A stretch of DNA of 52,839 bases from Elioraea rosea. Lineage in GTDB: Bacteria; Pseudomonadota; Alphaproteobacteria; Acetobacterales; Acetobacteraceae. Position numbers and translations under genes: made by a program. Location of the stretch: positions 1 to 52,839 of the forward strand of contig NZ_VFAC01000028.1 of assembly GCF_007644105.1 (NCBI RefSeq), given 5' to 3'. Positions 36,466-45,333 of the stretch are shown here, piece after piece. The notes under the pieces are model-generated. The model ran no database searches. It saw nothing but the letters and a program-made list of their open reading frames with translations, and was not told the origin of the DNA. Position 1 is the stretch's first letter; the number at the start of each line of letters is the position of its first letter.

Positions 36466-37746
36466 TCAGAACCCCGCCGCGCGCGGCAGCCACAGGACGA
36501 GGCCCGGCACGAACATGCAGACCAGCAGCAGCCCATACATGGTCAGGACGAAGGGCCAGACATGGCGCGAGATCTCGCCCACCGAGATGCGCGCGAGACC
36601 GCACACCACGAACAGCACGACACCGACGGGCGGCGTGAGCATGCCGATGACGAGGTTCAGCACGAACAGGAACCCGAAATGCAGCGGATCGATCCCGTAG
36701 TCGAGCGCGATCGGGTGCAGGAGCGGCACGAGCATGATGTAGGCCGCGTTGCTCTCGAGGAAGCAGCCGACGACGAGCAGCACGACCTGCACGAGGAACA
36801 TGAAGGTGAGCGGATCGTTGGTGATGCCCTTCAGCCATGCGGCGAGCTTCATCGGGAAGAGGTCGATCGTCAGCATGTACGTGACGGCCGAGGCAAAGGC
36901 GATCATCGCGCCGACGACGGCCGTCGTGATCACCGTCGCGCCGATCGCGTGCGGCAGGTCGGCGAGCGTCAGGCGGCGGGTGATGAAGAAGCCGATGACA
37001 AGGGCGTAGACGACCGCGACGGCCGAGCCCTCGGTCGCGGTGAAGGCGCCGCCGATGATGCCGCCGATGACGACGACAGGCATCATCAGGACGACGAAGG
37101 AGCGGCGGAGCTCCGCCCCGACGCGGCGGAAACTGAAGGCCTCTCCCGTCAGGGGCAGGCCGCGGCGATGGGCGATGATCGACGACAAAAGCATCATCAG
37201 GACGACGAGCATCAGCCCCGGAATGACCCCGGCGAGGAACAGCCCGCCGACCGAGACGCTCGAGCCCGCCATGAAGGCATAGACGATCATCGCCCCCGAA
37301 GGCGGGATGATCGGGCCGAGATTGGCCGACGCGGCGATCACGGCGGCGGAGAAGCCGGTTCCGTAATGCTTCTCGAGCGGCTTCAGCATCGTCGAGCCGA
37401 GCGCAGAGGCATCGGCCACCGCCGCGCCGGAGACGGTGGAAAGCCCCATGCCTGCGAGAACGGTCACATGCGCGAGGCCGCCGCGCACCCGGCCGATAGC
37501 AGCGTTGGCGAGGTCGATCAGCCTCTCCATGATGCCCGCCTTCAGCATCAGCTCGCCCGCCAGGACGAAGAACGGAATCGACATCAGCGGGAAGGCGTTC
37601 ACCGCATTCATCATGCGTGTGGGCAGCATGTTGAGCGGAAAGCCGCTCTCGATCACGCCCGCCACCGCGCCGAGGCCGAGCGCGAAGGCGAGCGGCAGGC
37701 CGAGGATGGCGGAGGCGAAGAACACGAGCATGATGGTCACGCTCAT
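36466..37746 (-). CDS. TRAP transporter large permease (DctM type)
   Basis: A 426-aa inner membrane protein with about 12 transmembrane segments, the ion-coupled transport subunit. Family motifs: IPFFVLAGELMLKAGIMERL, LSTVSGAAVADASALGSTML, SANLGPIIPPSGAMIVYAF and NLVIGMLTPPVGVVLFV. The ATG at 37746 overlaps the dctQ stop by 4 nt. It works with the solute-binding protein and small permease encoded immediately upstream. Confidence 0.94.
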   Translation of the reverse strand: MSVTIMLVFFASAILGLPLAFALGLGAVAGVIESGFPLNMLPTRMMNAVNAFPLMSIPFFVLAGELMLKAGIMERLIDLANAAIGRVRGGLAHVTVLAGMGLSTVSGAAVADASALGSTMLKPLEKHYGTGFSAAVIAASANLGPIIPPSGAMIVYAFMAGSSVSVGGLFLAGVIPGLMLVVLMMLLSSIIAHRRGLPLTGEAFSFRRVGAELRRSFVVLMMPVVVIGGIIGGAFTATEGSAVAVVYALVIGFFITRRLTLADLPHAIGATVITTAVVGAMIAFASAVTYMLTIDLFPMKLAAWLKGITNDPLTFMFLVQVVLLVVGCFLESNAAYIMLVPLLHPIALDYGIDPLHFGFLFVLNLVIGMLTPPVGVVLFVVCGLARISVGEISRHVWPFVLTMYGLLLVCMFVPGLVLWLPRAAGF

Positions 37747-38207
37747 GCGCGCGCTCCCGGCGCGATGGCTGCTGCGGCGAAGTGGAGCGCGGAGACGGCC
37801 ATGCCAGCGATCACCGGCACGAGGAACCATCCGGCAGAGAGGTCGAGCGAGATCATCTGCTCGTCCCACTGCTCCGACGCGATCAGCCACGCTTCCCACG
37901 CGACGAGGGCCGAGAGCGCGGCGCAGGTGGCGAGCACCAGGCGATGCAGAAGCGCGCGCGCGGGCCGGGGCAGGGCTTCGGCGAGCAAGGTGATGCCGAT
38001 ATGCGCCCGCGCGCGGACCGCCACAGAGATGCCGAGGAACACCATCGCGACGAAGGCGAGCCGCGCGATCTCGTCGGCCCAGGAGATCGAGGCGTTGAGC
38101 CCGTAGCGCGCCACGACCTGCGCGAACACCACCGCTACCATCACCGAGACGATGGCGACGAGAAGCGCGCGGATCGCGGCGTCGAGCCCGGAGAGGATCC
38201 TGTCCAC
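37743..38207 (-). CDS. TRAP transporter small permease (DctQ type)
   Basis: A 154-aa protein with four transmembrane helices. The family pattern FAQVVARYGLNASISWADEIARLAFVAMVFLG (segments FAQVVARYGLN and WADEIARL) is clear. It bridges the periplasmic binding protein and DctM. The start is GTG, 11 nt after dctP. The stop overlaps dctM. Confidence 0.92.
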   Translation of the reverse strand: MDRILSGLDAAIRALLVAIVSVMVAVVFAQVVARYGLNASISWADEIARLAFVAMVFLGISVAVRARAHIGITLLAEALPRPARALLHRLVLATCAALSALVAWEAWLIASEQWDEQMISLDLSAGWFLVPVIAGMAVSALHFAAAAIAPGARA

Positions 38208-38218
38208 GCGCGTCCGGG

Positions 38219-39226
38219 TCAGGCGCCTGCCTTGGCGACCTCCGCCTGCACGCGATCGACCAGCTCCGCGCCCACCCGACCCTTGATCGTGTCGACGACG
38301 CCGGCGGAGAGCGCGCGCATCTTGGCGAGCTCCGCGGCCGGCAGCGGGTCGTATTGCATGCCGCGCGCCTGGAGCGTGGCCAGCGCCTCGCCGTCCGTCT
38401 TCTCCGCCGCCTCGCGCTGCGCCTTGATCGCGGTTCCCATCGCCGTGCGGATGATCTGCTGCTGCTCGGCCGGAAGCGCGCCGAAGGCGCGGCGGTTTGC
38501 GACGATCGAGATGAAGTCGAAGAAGTGGCCGGTGTTGGTCAGGTGCTTCTGCACCTCGAAATAGCGGCTCGCGAGGATGATCGCGTAGGGGTTCTCCTGC
38601 CCGTCCACCACGCGCTGCTGCAGCGCAGAGTAGAGCTCGCGGATGTCCATCGCGACAGGGTTGGCGCCGATGGCACGGAAGGTCGCGAGATGCGTCTCGT
38701 TCGGCTGCATGCGGATCTTGAGCCCGCGCAGGTCCTCGACGGTCCTGATCGGCTTCTGGCCGGTCGTCACGTGGCGGAAGCCGAGCTCCATGTAGCCGAG
38801 CGAGATGAAGCCCTTGTCTGCCATCCGCCCGTCGAGCAGGTCGCCGACCGGCCCGTCCACCACCTTGAACGCGGCCTCGCGCGTCGGGAACTGGAAGGGA
38901 AGGCTGATCGCCTCGAGCTCCGGCACGGTGCGCGAGAGGAACGCCATGCCGACCCAGGTCATCAGCAGGGTGCCGGCGCGAACCTGGCTCACGTTCTCCT
39001 GCGCGCCGCCGAGCTGCATGGCGGGGAAGGTGTCAACCTCCATGCGCCCGCCGGAAAGCCGCGCCACCTCGGCCTTGAAGCCCTCGATGGCGACGGAGGA
39101 GGAATGCTCGGTCGCAAAATTGCCGGCGATGCGGATGCGCTGCGCCTGCGCGAACACAGCAGGTGCTGCGAGCGCGACGGGGGCTGCGGCGAGGGTGGCG
39201 AGAGCGGTGCGGCGGCGAAGCGACAT
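38219..39226 (-). CDS. TRAP transporter solute-binding protein (DctP type)
   Basis: A 335-aa periplasmic protein with a signal peptide (MSLRRRTALATLAAAPVALA) starting at ATG 39226, with GGAGG about 10 nt upstream. DctP features: FKAEVARLSGGRMEVDTFPA, LRGLKIRMQPNETH (carboxylate-binding Arg), YSALQQRVVDGQENP, and Trp in MTWVGMAFLSR. The ligand is probably an organic acid; the operon's racemase-superfamily enzyme suggests a dicarboxylate or malonate-type acid, which is inference only. Divergent from the metallo-beta-lactamase-fold gene. Confidence 0.93.
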   Translation of the reverse strand: MSLRRRTALATLAAAPVALAAPAVFAQAQRIRIAGNFATEHSSSVAIEGFKAEVARLSGGRMEVDTFPAMQLGGAQENVSQVRAGTLLMTWVGMAFLSRTVPELEAISLPFQFPTREAAFKVVDGPVGDLLDGRMADKGFISLGYMELGFRHVTTGQKPIRTVEDLRGLKIRMQPNETHLATFRAIGANPVAMDIRELYSALQQRVVDGQENPYAIILASRYFEVQKHLTNTGHFFDFISIVANRRAFGALPAEQQQIIRTAMGTAIKAQREAAEKTDGEALATLQARGMQYDPLPAAELAKMRALSAGVVDTIKGRVGAELVDRVQAEVAKAGA

Positions 39227-39493
39227 GGCGCGAGAACCTCCCGGGTTGGACCGCGCGCCGAAGCGGGCACGGCGGCAGGGGGAATGCAGCCCGCGTGCCA
39301 GCCGCGGCGGGCCACCTCCGCGAGCCTCGCACGGGCGGGCTGCCTCTGGAAGCGGCATCTGCCATCCCTATGCTCACCGGAACGTTCCCGTGGCGGATGC
39401 AGGCGCCGCGTGCATCGACGTTGCGTCGTGCTACCGTCCAGCCGCGCGGCCAGCCACGCGCCGCGCTCAGAACAAAGCCAAACGAGGAAACAC

Positions 39494-40480
39494 ATGGACC
39501 AGGTTCGCGATCTGCGGCTCTCGCGCCGCGCCGCACTCGGCGCCTTCGGCGCGGCCGCCACCCTGCCGCTCGCCGGCGCCGCCGAGGCGGCGGCCCCGAT
39601 CACCGGCATCCGCGCCCCCGACTGGTACCGGTTCAGGATCGGCGAGTTCGAGGCGACCGTGATCCAGGACGGGCCGCTTGCGCTCGGCGAGCCATCCGGC
39701 GGGTTCCCGCAGCATCCGAAGGAGGACCTGGCGAATCTCCTGCAGCAGAGCTTCCTGCCGACGAACGCGCTGACGCTCGACCAGAACTGCCTGCTTCTGA
39801 ACACCGGCCGGCAGTTGATCCTGTTCGACAACGGCGTGGGCTTCACACGCCCGTTCGGGCCGAACACGGGGCTTCTGCTGGCCAATCTCCGCGCCGCCGG
39901 CGTCCACCCCGACCAGGTCGACGCGCTGGTGATCAGCCACGCCCACATCGACCATTGCTGGGGCATCATCGGCGGCGACGGCAAGCCGAACTTCCCCAAC
40001 GCACGGGTGTTCATCTCGAAGGCCGATTTCGACTACTGGACGGCGGAGGACAGGCAGAACGCCCAAGGCTTCGTCGGCGACTTCGTCAAGGGCGCGCGGC
40101 GCAACCTGCTTCCGGTGCGCGAACGCATCACCTTCGTCGAGGACGGCAAGGAGGTGGTGCCGGGCGTGACCGCCGTCTCGGCGCCGGGCCATACGGTCGG
40201 CCACATGGTCTACGCGATCCAGTCCGGCAACAGCAAAGCGATGTTCATCGGCGACCTCGCGCACCATCAGGTGATCATGCTTCGCCGGCCGCAGATCGAG
40301 TTCGCCTTCGACACCGACGCGCGCCAGTCCGCCCAGTCACGGCTGCGCATCCTCCGCCAGCTCGCTCAGGAGCGCATGGCGCTCGTCGCCTACCACTTCC
40401 CCTTCCCAGGCCTCGGCCATGTCGCGGCCGAGGGCGAGGGGTTCGGCTGGTACCCCGCAGCCTGGGGCGCCGACATCTGA
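39494..40480 (+). CDS. Exported metallo-beta-lactamase-fold hydrolase
   Basis: A 328-aa protein with a twin-arginine-type signal (LRLSRRAALGAFGAAATLP) and the metal-binding motif HAHIDH (residues 149-154: H149, H151, D153, H154). Additional ligand regions are SAPGHTVGHM and FIGDLAHHQ. Tat export would fit a metal-loaded enzyme folded in the cytosol. Family members include lactonases, glyoxalases and lactamases; no specific substrate is indicated. ATG at 39494 has GAGG 6 nt upstream. It is divergent from the TRAP operon. Confidence 0.88.
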   Translation: MDQVRDLRLSRRAALGAFGAAATLPLAGAAEAAAPITGIRAPDWYRFRIGEFEATVIQDGPLALGEPSGGFPQHPKEDLANLLQQSFLPTNALTLDQNCLLLNTGRQLILFDNGVGFTRPFGPNTGLLLANLRAAGVHPDQVDALVISHAHIDHCWGIIGGDGKPNFPNARVFISKADFDYWTAEDRQNAQGFVGDFVKGARRNLLPVRERITFVEDGKEVVPGVTAVSAPGHTVGHMVYAIQSGNSKAMFIGDLAHHQVIMLRRPQIEFAFDTDARQSAQSRLRILRQLAQERMALVAYHFPFPGLGHVAAEGEGFGWYPAAWGADI

Positions 40481-40638
40481 ACCACGGTGCTCCCGGGCGC
40501 GGCGCTCGCGCCCGCCCGGGATGCCGCCGCTTCCGAAATGTCGCGCTCTGCCGCGCAGGAGCAGACGACCGAGCCGTCGGCGAGACGATTGGGCAGCGTC
40601 GGCTCCTCGCAGTGCGGGCAGAGAAGCGGCTCGGTCAT
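40390..40638 (-). CDS. Small cysteine-rich hypothetical protein
   Basis: An 82-aa protein with CPHC near the N-terminus and CSC about 20 residues later (CPHCEEPTLPNRLADG, VVCSCAAERD), which could form a zinc ribbon. The rest is Ala/Pro/Ser-rich. It follows the next small gene by 12 nt in the histidine kinase operon, but its last 91 nt run antisense over the end of the metallo-beta-lactamase-fold gene, so it may be shorter or not a gene. Confidence 0.45.
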   Translation of the reverse strand: MTEPLLCPHCEEPTLPNRLADGSVVCSCAAERDISEAAASRAGASAAPGSTVVQMSAPQAAGYQPNPSPSAATWPRPGKGKW

Positions 40639-40650
40639 CCGCGCCCCGCC

Positions 40651-40860
40651 TTATCCGCGCCCCGGCTCGCCGCGGCCGCGATCAGGCAGCGGCGCGAGGG
40701 CGGCGATGGCAGAAGCGAGGCGCGTCTCGCCTGCCGATCGGGCAAGCGCCTCGGCCGCGTCGCGCGCCGCCTCGAAGCCTGCGACGTAGCCGGCATAGGT
40801 CGCGCGGTCGAGGCTTCCGGCCAGCGCCGCGGCCGGTGCCCGCTCAGGCTGTCGTGCCAT
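40651..40860 (-). CDS. Small hypothetical protein coupled to the histidine kinase gene
   Basis: A 69-aa protein whose ATG overlaps the kinase stop codon (ATGA at 40857-40862 region), which supports the start. It is Ala/Arg-rich and probably helical (TYAGYVAGFEAARDAAEAL, then TRLASAIAALAPL), with no signal or membrane segment. It could be an accessory or regulator of the kinase; nothing in the sequence proves this. Confidence 0.6.
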   Translation of the reverse strand: MARQPERAPAAALAGSLDRATYAGYVAGFEAARDAAEALARSAGETRLASAIAALAPLPDRGRGEPGRG

Positions 40861-43800
40861 CAGCCCGCCTTGGCCGGGCTCTGCGCCTTCAGCGCGGCCA
40901 GTGCGCGATCGACCACGTCGCCGAGCTCGCGGACGATCGCGATCGCCTCCTCCCCGTTGCCCGCACGCGCGGCGTGCTCGATCGCCGCGGCACGCTCGGC
41001 GAGCTCGCGCAGGCCGTAATTCGCCGCCCCGCCGCGAAGCGCATGCGCCTCCCGCTGCAGCATCGGCAGGTCCGAGGCCGCAGCGGCCGTGTCGAGCGAG
41101 CGCGAGCGCTGCCGCACCTCGTCGACGCACGCCCCGATCAGCATGACCAGCGTGTCGGGAGAGAGGCCGCGGCGGAGCCTCGCGAAATGGTCCGCGTCGA
41201 TGCCCGTCTCCGTCTGGCCGCGCTCCGCCGCCTGCGCCTCGGCGCTGACGCGTGGGAGGTGGCGCGCGAGCGCCTCGTTCAACATCCTGCCCGTCACCGG
41301 CTTGGCGAGAACGCCGTTCATGCCGGAGGCGAGGAAGCGCTCGCGGTCGCCGGCCATCACGTTGGCGGTGAGCGCGATGATCGGCACGCGCCCCGCAGGC
41401 CCCGGAAGGGCGCGGATCTCGCGCGTCGCGGCAAGCCCGTCCATCTCGGGCATGTACATGTCCATGAAGACGATGTCGTAGGGGCGCGTGCGCGTCGCCT
41501 CCACCGCCTCGATGCCGTTGCCCGCGACATCGACGTGGTGGCCCTCCTTGCGGAGCAGGGTCGCCGCGACGAGCTGGTTCGCCGGGCTGTCCTCTGCGAG
41601 CAGGACGCGGGCGCGGCGCGGCGGGGCGAGTGCCACCGGCTCGGGCGCCGCCTCGGGCGCGCGCTCCGCCTCGGGCAGCTCGAGGGTGAACCAGAACACC
41701 GCGCCGCCGCCCGGCCGCCCATCGATGCCGACCTGGCCGCCGAGCAGCTCGACGAGGCGGCGGCAGATCGCGAGCCCGAGCCCCGTGCCGCCGGTGCGGC
41801 GGCTGTCGGGGCCCTCGAGCTGCGAGAAGGGCTGGAACAGGAGCGTGCGCTGCTCGGCCGGCACGCCCGGCCCGCGGTCTGCCACGGAGAAGCGGAGCCG
41901 CCAGCTCCCCGGCCCCATCGCCTCGCCGGTGACCGGCGCGACGGAGACGACGATCTGCCCGCGCTGGCTGAACTTCACCGCGTTCGAGATCAGGTTGAGC
42001 AGGATCTGCCTGATCCGGCCGGCATCGCCGCGCAGCGCGGCGGGGACGCCCGGGGCGATCTCGACGGCGATCTCGAGGTCGCGCTCGCGCGCCGCCGGCC
42101 TGAACAGCTCGACAGAACCCGCGAGCAGCGGCGCGACCGCGAAGTCGGAAGGCTCGAGGACGAGCTTGCCCGCCTCGATCTTCGAGAGGTCGAGGATGTC
42201 GTTGATGATGGCGAGAAGGTGCTCGGCACTCTCGCGCGCGGTCTCGACGTAGCGGCGCTGCTCGGCATCGAGGGGCGTGTCGACGAGCAGGCCGAGCGTG
42301 CCGATCACCGCGTTCATCGGCGTGCGGATCTCGTGGCTCACCACCGCGACGAAGCTCGACTTCGCGGCCGAGGCGGCCTCGGCGATCTCGCGGGCGCGGC
42401 GCATCTCCTCCTCGCCGCGGCGGCGAGGCGTGATGTCGGTATAGGCGGTGACGAAGCCGCCGCCAGGCAGGCCCGTGCGCTTGATCTCGATCACCCGCCC
42501 GTCGGGGCGCGTACGCTCGTAGACGCCGAAGCTGCCCGCGCGCACCACGTCGAGGCGGCGACGCACCTCCGTCTCGATGTCGTCGGAACCGAACTCGCCC
42601 CCCTCGGCCTGGGCGCGGATGATGCTCTCGTAGGTCGCGCCTTCGAACAGCAGGTGGCCGGGCAGGCCGATCACCTCCTCGAGGCGGTCGTTCCAGGTCA
42701 CGAGCCTGTAGTTGGCGTCGAAGACCGTCACGCCATCGGAAAGGTTCGCCAGCGTTGTCTCGAGCAGGGCCGATTTCTCGTCCGCCTGGCGCTTGGCGCG
42801 CGCCATCTCGCGGTTGGCCTCCTCGAGCACCAGCCGTTCCTGGGAGAGGTCGTTCTCGCGGCGGGAACGGCGGCGCACCTCGAGCAGCAGCGCGGCGAGG
42901 AGTGCTACGAGCGCGAACGTCACCGCCGCGGCGGCGGCGAGGGTGGGGATGGAGCGGGCAGCGATGTCTGCGCCGATCACCTGCTCGGGGATGGCGACGA
43001 CGGAGATGAGCGGCACTTCCGGCACGTGCCGGAAGGCGACGTGCAGCCGCTCGCCCGGGATGCTCGGCGAGGCGACGGCCAGCGTGCCGCGCGGCGCCGC
43101 CCGCATGCCCCAGAACAGGGAGGAGGCGGAGATGTCGCGCCCCGCCGCGCCGAGCAGCTCGCCCGACGAGGCGCGGACCACCCCGTCGCTGCCGACGAGG
43201 GCGAGCACGGCACCGCGGTCGCGCTCGGCGTCGATCACCGGGCGGAGCAGGTCCGGCGGGTCGAGCAGGGCGGCGAGCACGCCGGCGAACCCGCCATCGG
43301 CCTTCTGGAGCCGCACGGCGACGGCGACGGCCGTCGAGCCGTTGATGCGGCTGACGAAGGGGCGGCTGACATAGGGCCTGCCGCCATCGCCGGCGGCAAG
43401 CGCCAGGAAGAAGTCGCGATCGCCTGACATCACGTGGCCGGAGGGCGAGATCGGCGCGGCGGAGAGGATGACGCCGTCGGAACCGATGACGAGGGCCTGG
43501 GCGACGGAATCGTCTGCCGGGCGCACCCGCTCGAACACGGTCGCGGCCGAGATCGCCGCCGGGTCGCGCACGCCGCCGCGTTCCGCGGCATCGCGCGCAG
43601 CGACGAGCCTCGTATGCACCTGGGTGAAGACGCGCCTCGCATGCGCGTCGAGCGTGGCGGCCGTCGTCGAGGCAAGGCGGGCGGCCTCCTCGCGCTGCGC
43701 CTCGCTTTCGGCCGAAAGCTGGCCGGCCACGCCTGTCCAGAGCACGGCGATGGCGAGCAATCCCGCGGCGATAAGCCCGAGCGCGCCCGGCCGGGTGATG

Positions 43801-43883
43801 AACAGGCGGTTGGGGAGGAAGCGGCCCAAGCTGCTGCCCTTGCCTGCGGAGGAACCCGTTCCGGTGTCACCCAAGCCACTCAT
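40860..43883 (-). CDS. Hybrid sensor histidine kinase (Cache-PAS-HisKA-HATPase-REC-HPt)
   Basis: A 1007-aa inner membrane kinase. Order: TM1 (about 33-54), periplasmic double-Cache-like sensor (55-305), TM2 (312-335), coiled coil, PAS (about 375-485), HisKA with phosphoacceptor H517 (VSHEIRTPMNAV), HATPase with N box near 630 (LLNLISNAVKF) and G boxes (DRGPGVP, GGTGLGLAIC), receiver with D808 (FMDMYMPEMDG) and K861, and HPt with H947 (REAHALRGGAANYG). A full phosphorelay is thus present on one chain, but no separate response regulator is encoded next to it. I chose the ATG at 43883, 20 codons into the longest frame, because AGGGCG lies upstream. It is divergent from icd. Confidence 0.93.
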   Translation of the reverse strand: MSGLGDTGTGSSAGKGSSLGRFLPNRLFITRPGALGLIAAGLLAIAVLWTGVAGQLSAESEAQREEAARLASTTAATLDAHARRVFTQVHTRLVAARDAAERGGVRDPAAISAATVFERVRPADDSVAQALVIGSDGVILSAAPISPSGHVMSGDRDFFLALAAGDGGRPYVSRPFVSRINGSTAVAVAVRLQKADGGFAGVLAALLDPPDLLRPVIDAERDRGAVLALVGSDGVVRASSGELLGAAGRDISASSLFWGMRAAPRGTLAVASPSIPGERLHVAFRHVPEVPLISVVAIPEQVIGADIAARSIPTLAAAAAVTFALVALLAALLLEVRRRSRRENDLSQERLVLEEANREMARAKRQADEKSALLETTLANLSDGVTVFDANYRLVTWNDRLEEVIGLPGHLLFEGATYESIIRAQAEGGEFGSDDIETEVRRRLDVVRAGSFGVYERTRPDGRVIEIKRTGLPGGGFVTAYTDITPRRRGEEEMRRAREIAEAASAAKSSFVAVVSHEIRTPMNAVIGTLGLLVDTPLDAEQRRYVETARESAEHLLAIINDILDLSKIEAGKLVLEPSDFAVAPLLAGSVELFRPAARERDLEIAVEIAPGVPAALRGDAGRIRQILLNLISNAVKFSQRGQIVVSVAPVTGEAMGPGSWRLRFSVADRGPGVPAEQRTLLFQPFSQLEGPDSRRTGGTGLGLAICRRLVELLGGQVGIDGRPGGGAVFWFTLELPEAERAPEAAPEPVALAPPRRARVLLAEDSPANQLVAATLLRKEGHHVDVAGNGIEAVEATRTRPYDIVFMDMYMPEMDGLAATREIRALPGPAGRVPIIALTANVMAGDRERFLASGMNGVLAKPVTGRMLNEALARHLPRVSAEAQAAERGQTETGIDADHFARLRRGLSPDTLVMLIGACVDEVRQRSRSLDTAAAASDLPMLQREAHALRGGAANYGLRELAERAAAIEHAARAGNGEEAIAIVRELGDVVDRALAALKAQSPAKAG

Positions 43884-43958
43884 GCGCACGCCCTGAAGCC
43901 CGAACGCTGCCACTCTGCCGGGCAGGCATGCCATGCGCAACAACCGCGGATCGCCGCC

Positions 43959-43987
43959 TTGCCGATACCGGGCCGGCTACCTATGGT
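43959..43987 (+). promoter_or_regulatory. Candidate sigma-70 promoter for icd
   Basis: TTGCCG (43959-43964), a 17-nt spacer and TATGGT (43982-43987). The transcript would begin near 43994, giving a leader of about 47 nt. It is the best promoter match in the window. Confidence 0.6.
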
Positions 43988-44040
43988 GCCGCCGCCCCGC
44001 TCGGGCATCCCATCGAGACGTGTTCCGGAGACCCAGAACG

Positions 44041-45261
44041 ATGCCGAAGATCAAGGTGAAGACGCCCGTCGTGGAGATGGACGGCGACGAGATGACGCGC
44101 ATCATCTGGGGCTTCATCAAGGACAAGCTGATCCTGCCGTACCTCGACGTCGACCTGAAATATTTCGACCTCGGCGTCCAGCATCGCGACGAGACGAACG
44201 ACCAGGTGACGGTCGATGCCGCGAACGCCACCAAGCAGTACGGCGTTGCGGTGAAGTGCGCGACCATCACGCCCGACGAGGCGCGGGTGAAGGAGTTCGG
44301 CCTGAAGAAGATGTGGCGGAGCCCGAACGGCACGATCCGCAACATCCTCGACGGCACGATCTTCCGCGAGCCGATCATCTGCAAGAACGTGCCTCGCCTC
44401 GTTCCGCACTGGGACAAGCCGATCGTGATCGGCCGCCACGCCTATGGCGACATCTACAAGGCGGCCGAGTTCAAGATCCCCGGCCCCGGCAGCGTGACGA
44501 TCACCTGGACGCCGCATGACGGCACCCCCGGCCTCGCCATGGAGGTCATCGACATGAAGGGCCCGGGCGTGGCGCTCGGCATCCACAACACCGTCGCCTC
44601 CATCCAGGGCTTCGCCCGTGCCTCGTTCAACTACGGGCTTCTGCGCAACTACCCGGTCTATCTCTCGACCAAGAACACCATCCTCAAGGCCTATGACGGC
44701 ACCTTCAAGGACGTGTTCCAGGAGGTGTTCGACGCCGAGTTCAAGGCCGAGTTCGACAAGCGCGGCCTGACCTACGAGCACCGGCTGATCGACGACATGG
44801 TCGCATGCGCGCTGAAGTGGAACGGGGGCTATGTCTGGGCCTGCAAGAACTACGACGGCGACGTGCAGTCCGACATCGTCGCGCAGGGCTTCGGCTCGCT
44901 CGGGCTGATGACCTCGGTATTGATGACGCCGGACGGCAAGACGATCGAGAGCGAGGCTGCCCACGGCACGGTGACGCGCCACTACCGCGACCACCAGGCC
45001 GGCAAGGAAACGTCCACGAACCCGATCGCCTCGATCTTCGCCTGGACGCGCGGGCTCTCCTATCGCGGCAAGTTCGACGGCACCCCGGATGTCGAGAAGT
45101 TCGCCGCCACGCTCGAGCGCGTCTGCATCGAGACGGTCGAGAGCGGCTTCATGACGAAGGATCTCGCGGTGCTGATCGGGCGCGAGCAGAAGTGGCTGAA
45201 CACCCAGGCCTTCCTCGACAAGCTCGACGCCAATCTCAAGACCGCCATGGCCTCCTGGTGA
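44041..45261 (+). CDS. icd: NADP-dependent isocitrate dehydrogenase
   Basis: TCA-cycle enzyme, oxidative decarboxylation of isocitrate to 2-oxoglutarate. The 406-aa protein is the eukaryotic-like type II form common in alphaproteobacteria ([19 protein letters not shown] at the N-terminus). The substrate loop [18 protein letters not shown] and the metal-binding region [19 protein letters not shown] are present, with [17 protein letters not shown] near the NADP site. A -35/-10 pair lies 53-80 nt upstream. Confidence 0.96.
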   Translation: MPKIKVKTPVVEMDGDEMTRIIWGFIKDKLILPYLDVDLKYFDLGVQHRDETNDQVTVDAANATKQYGVAVKCATITPDEARVKEFGLKKMWRSPNGTIRNILDGTIFREPIICKNVPRLVPHWDKPIVIGRHAYGDIYKAAEFKIPGPGSVTITWTPHDGTPGLAMEVIDMKGPGVALGIHNTVASIQGFARASFNYGLLRNYPVYLSTKNTILKAYDGTFKDVFQEVFDAEFKAEFDKRGLTYEHRLIDDMVACALKWNGGYVWACKNYDGDVQSDIVAQGFGSLGLMTSVLMTPDGKTIESEAAHGTVTRHYRDHQAGKETSTNPIASIFAWTRGLSYRGKFDGTPDVEKFAATLERVCIETVESGFMTKDLAVLIGREQKWLNTQAFLDKLDANLKTAMASW

Positions 45262-45276
45262 GGCCGGACTGACCTG

Positions 45277-45306
45277 CCGCCCCGGCGCCGGCCTGCGCCG
45301 GGGCGG
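45277..45306 (+). terminator. GC-rich hairpin after icd
   Basis: A perfect 12-bp stem (45277-45288 with 45295-45306) and 6-nt loop, 15 nt after the icd stop. There is no T tract, so it may act as a rho-assisted terminator or 3'-end protector. Confidence 0.55.
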
Positions 45307-45333
45307 GCGACCCACCCGCGTCGGGAGAGAGCG

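Noticed and set aside
40419-43427. 1002-codon plus-strand open frame opposite the hybrid kinase
   Set aside because: Shadow of the kinase; composition of Arg/Asp/His repeats is typical of GC-rich antisense frames.
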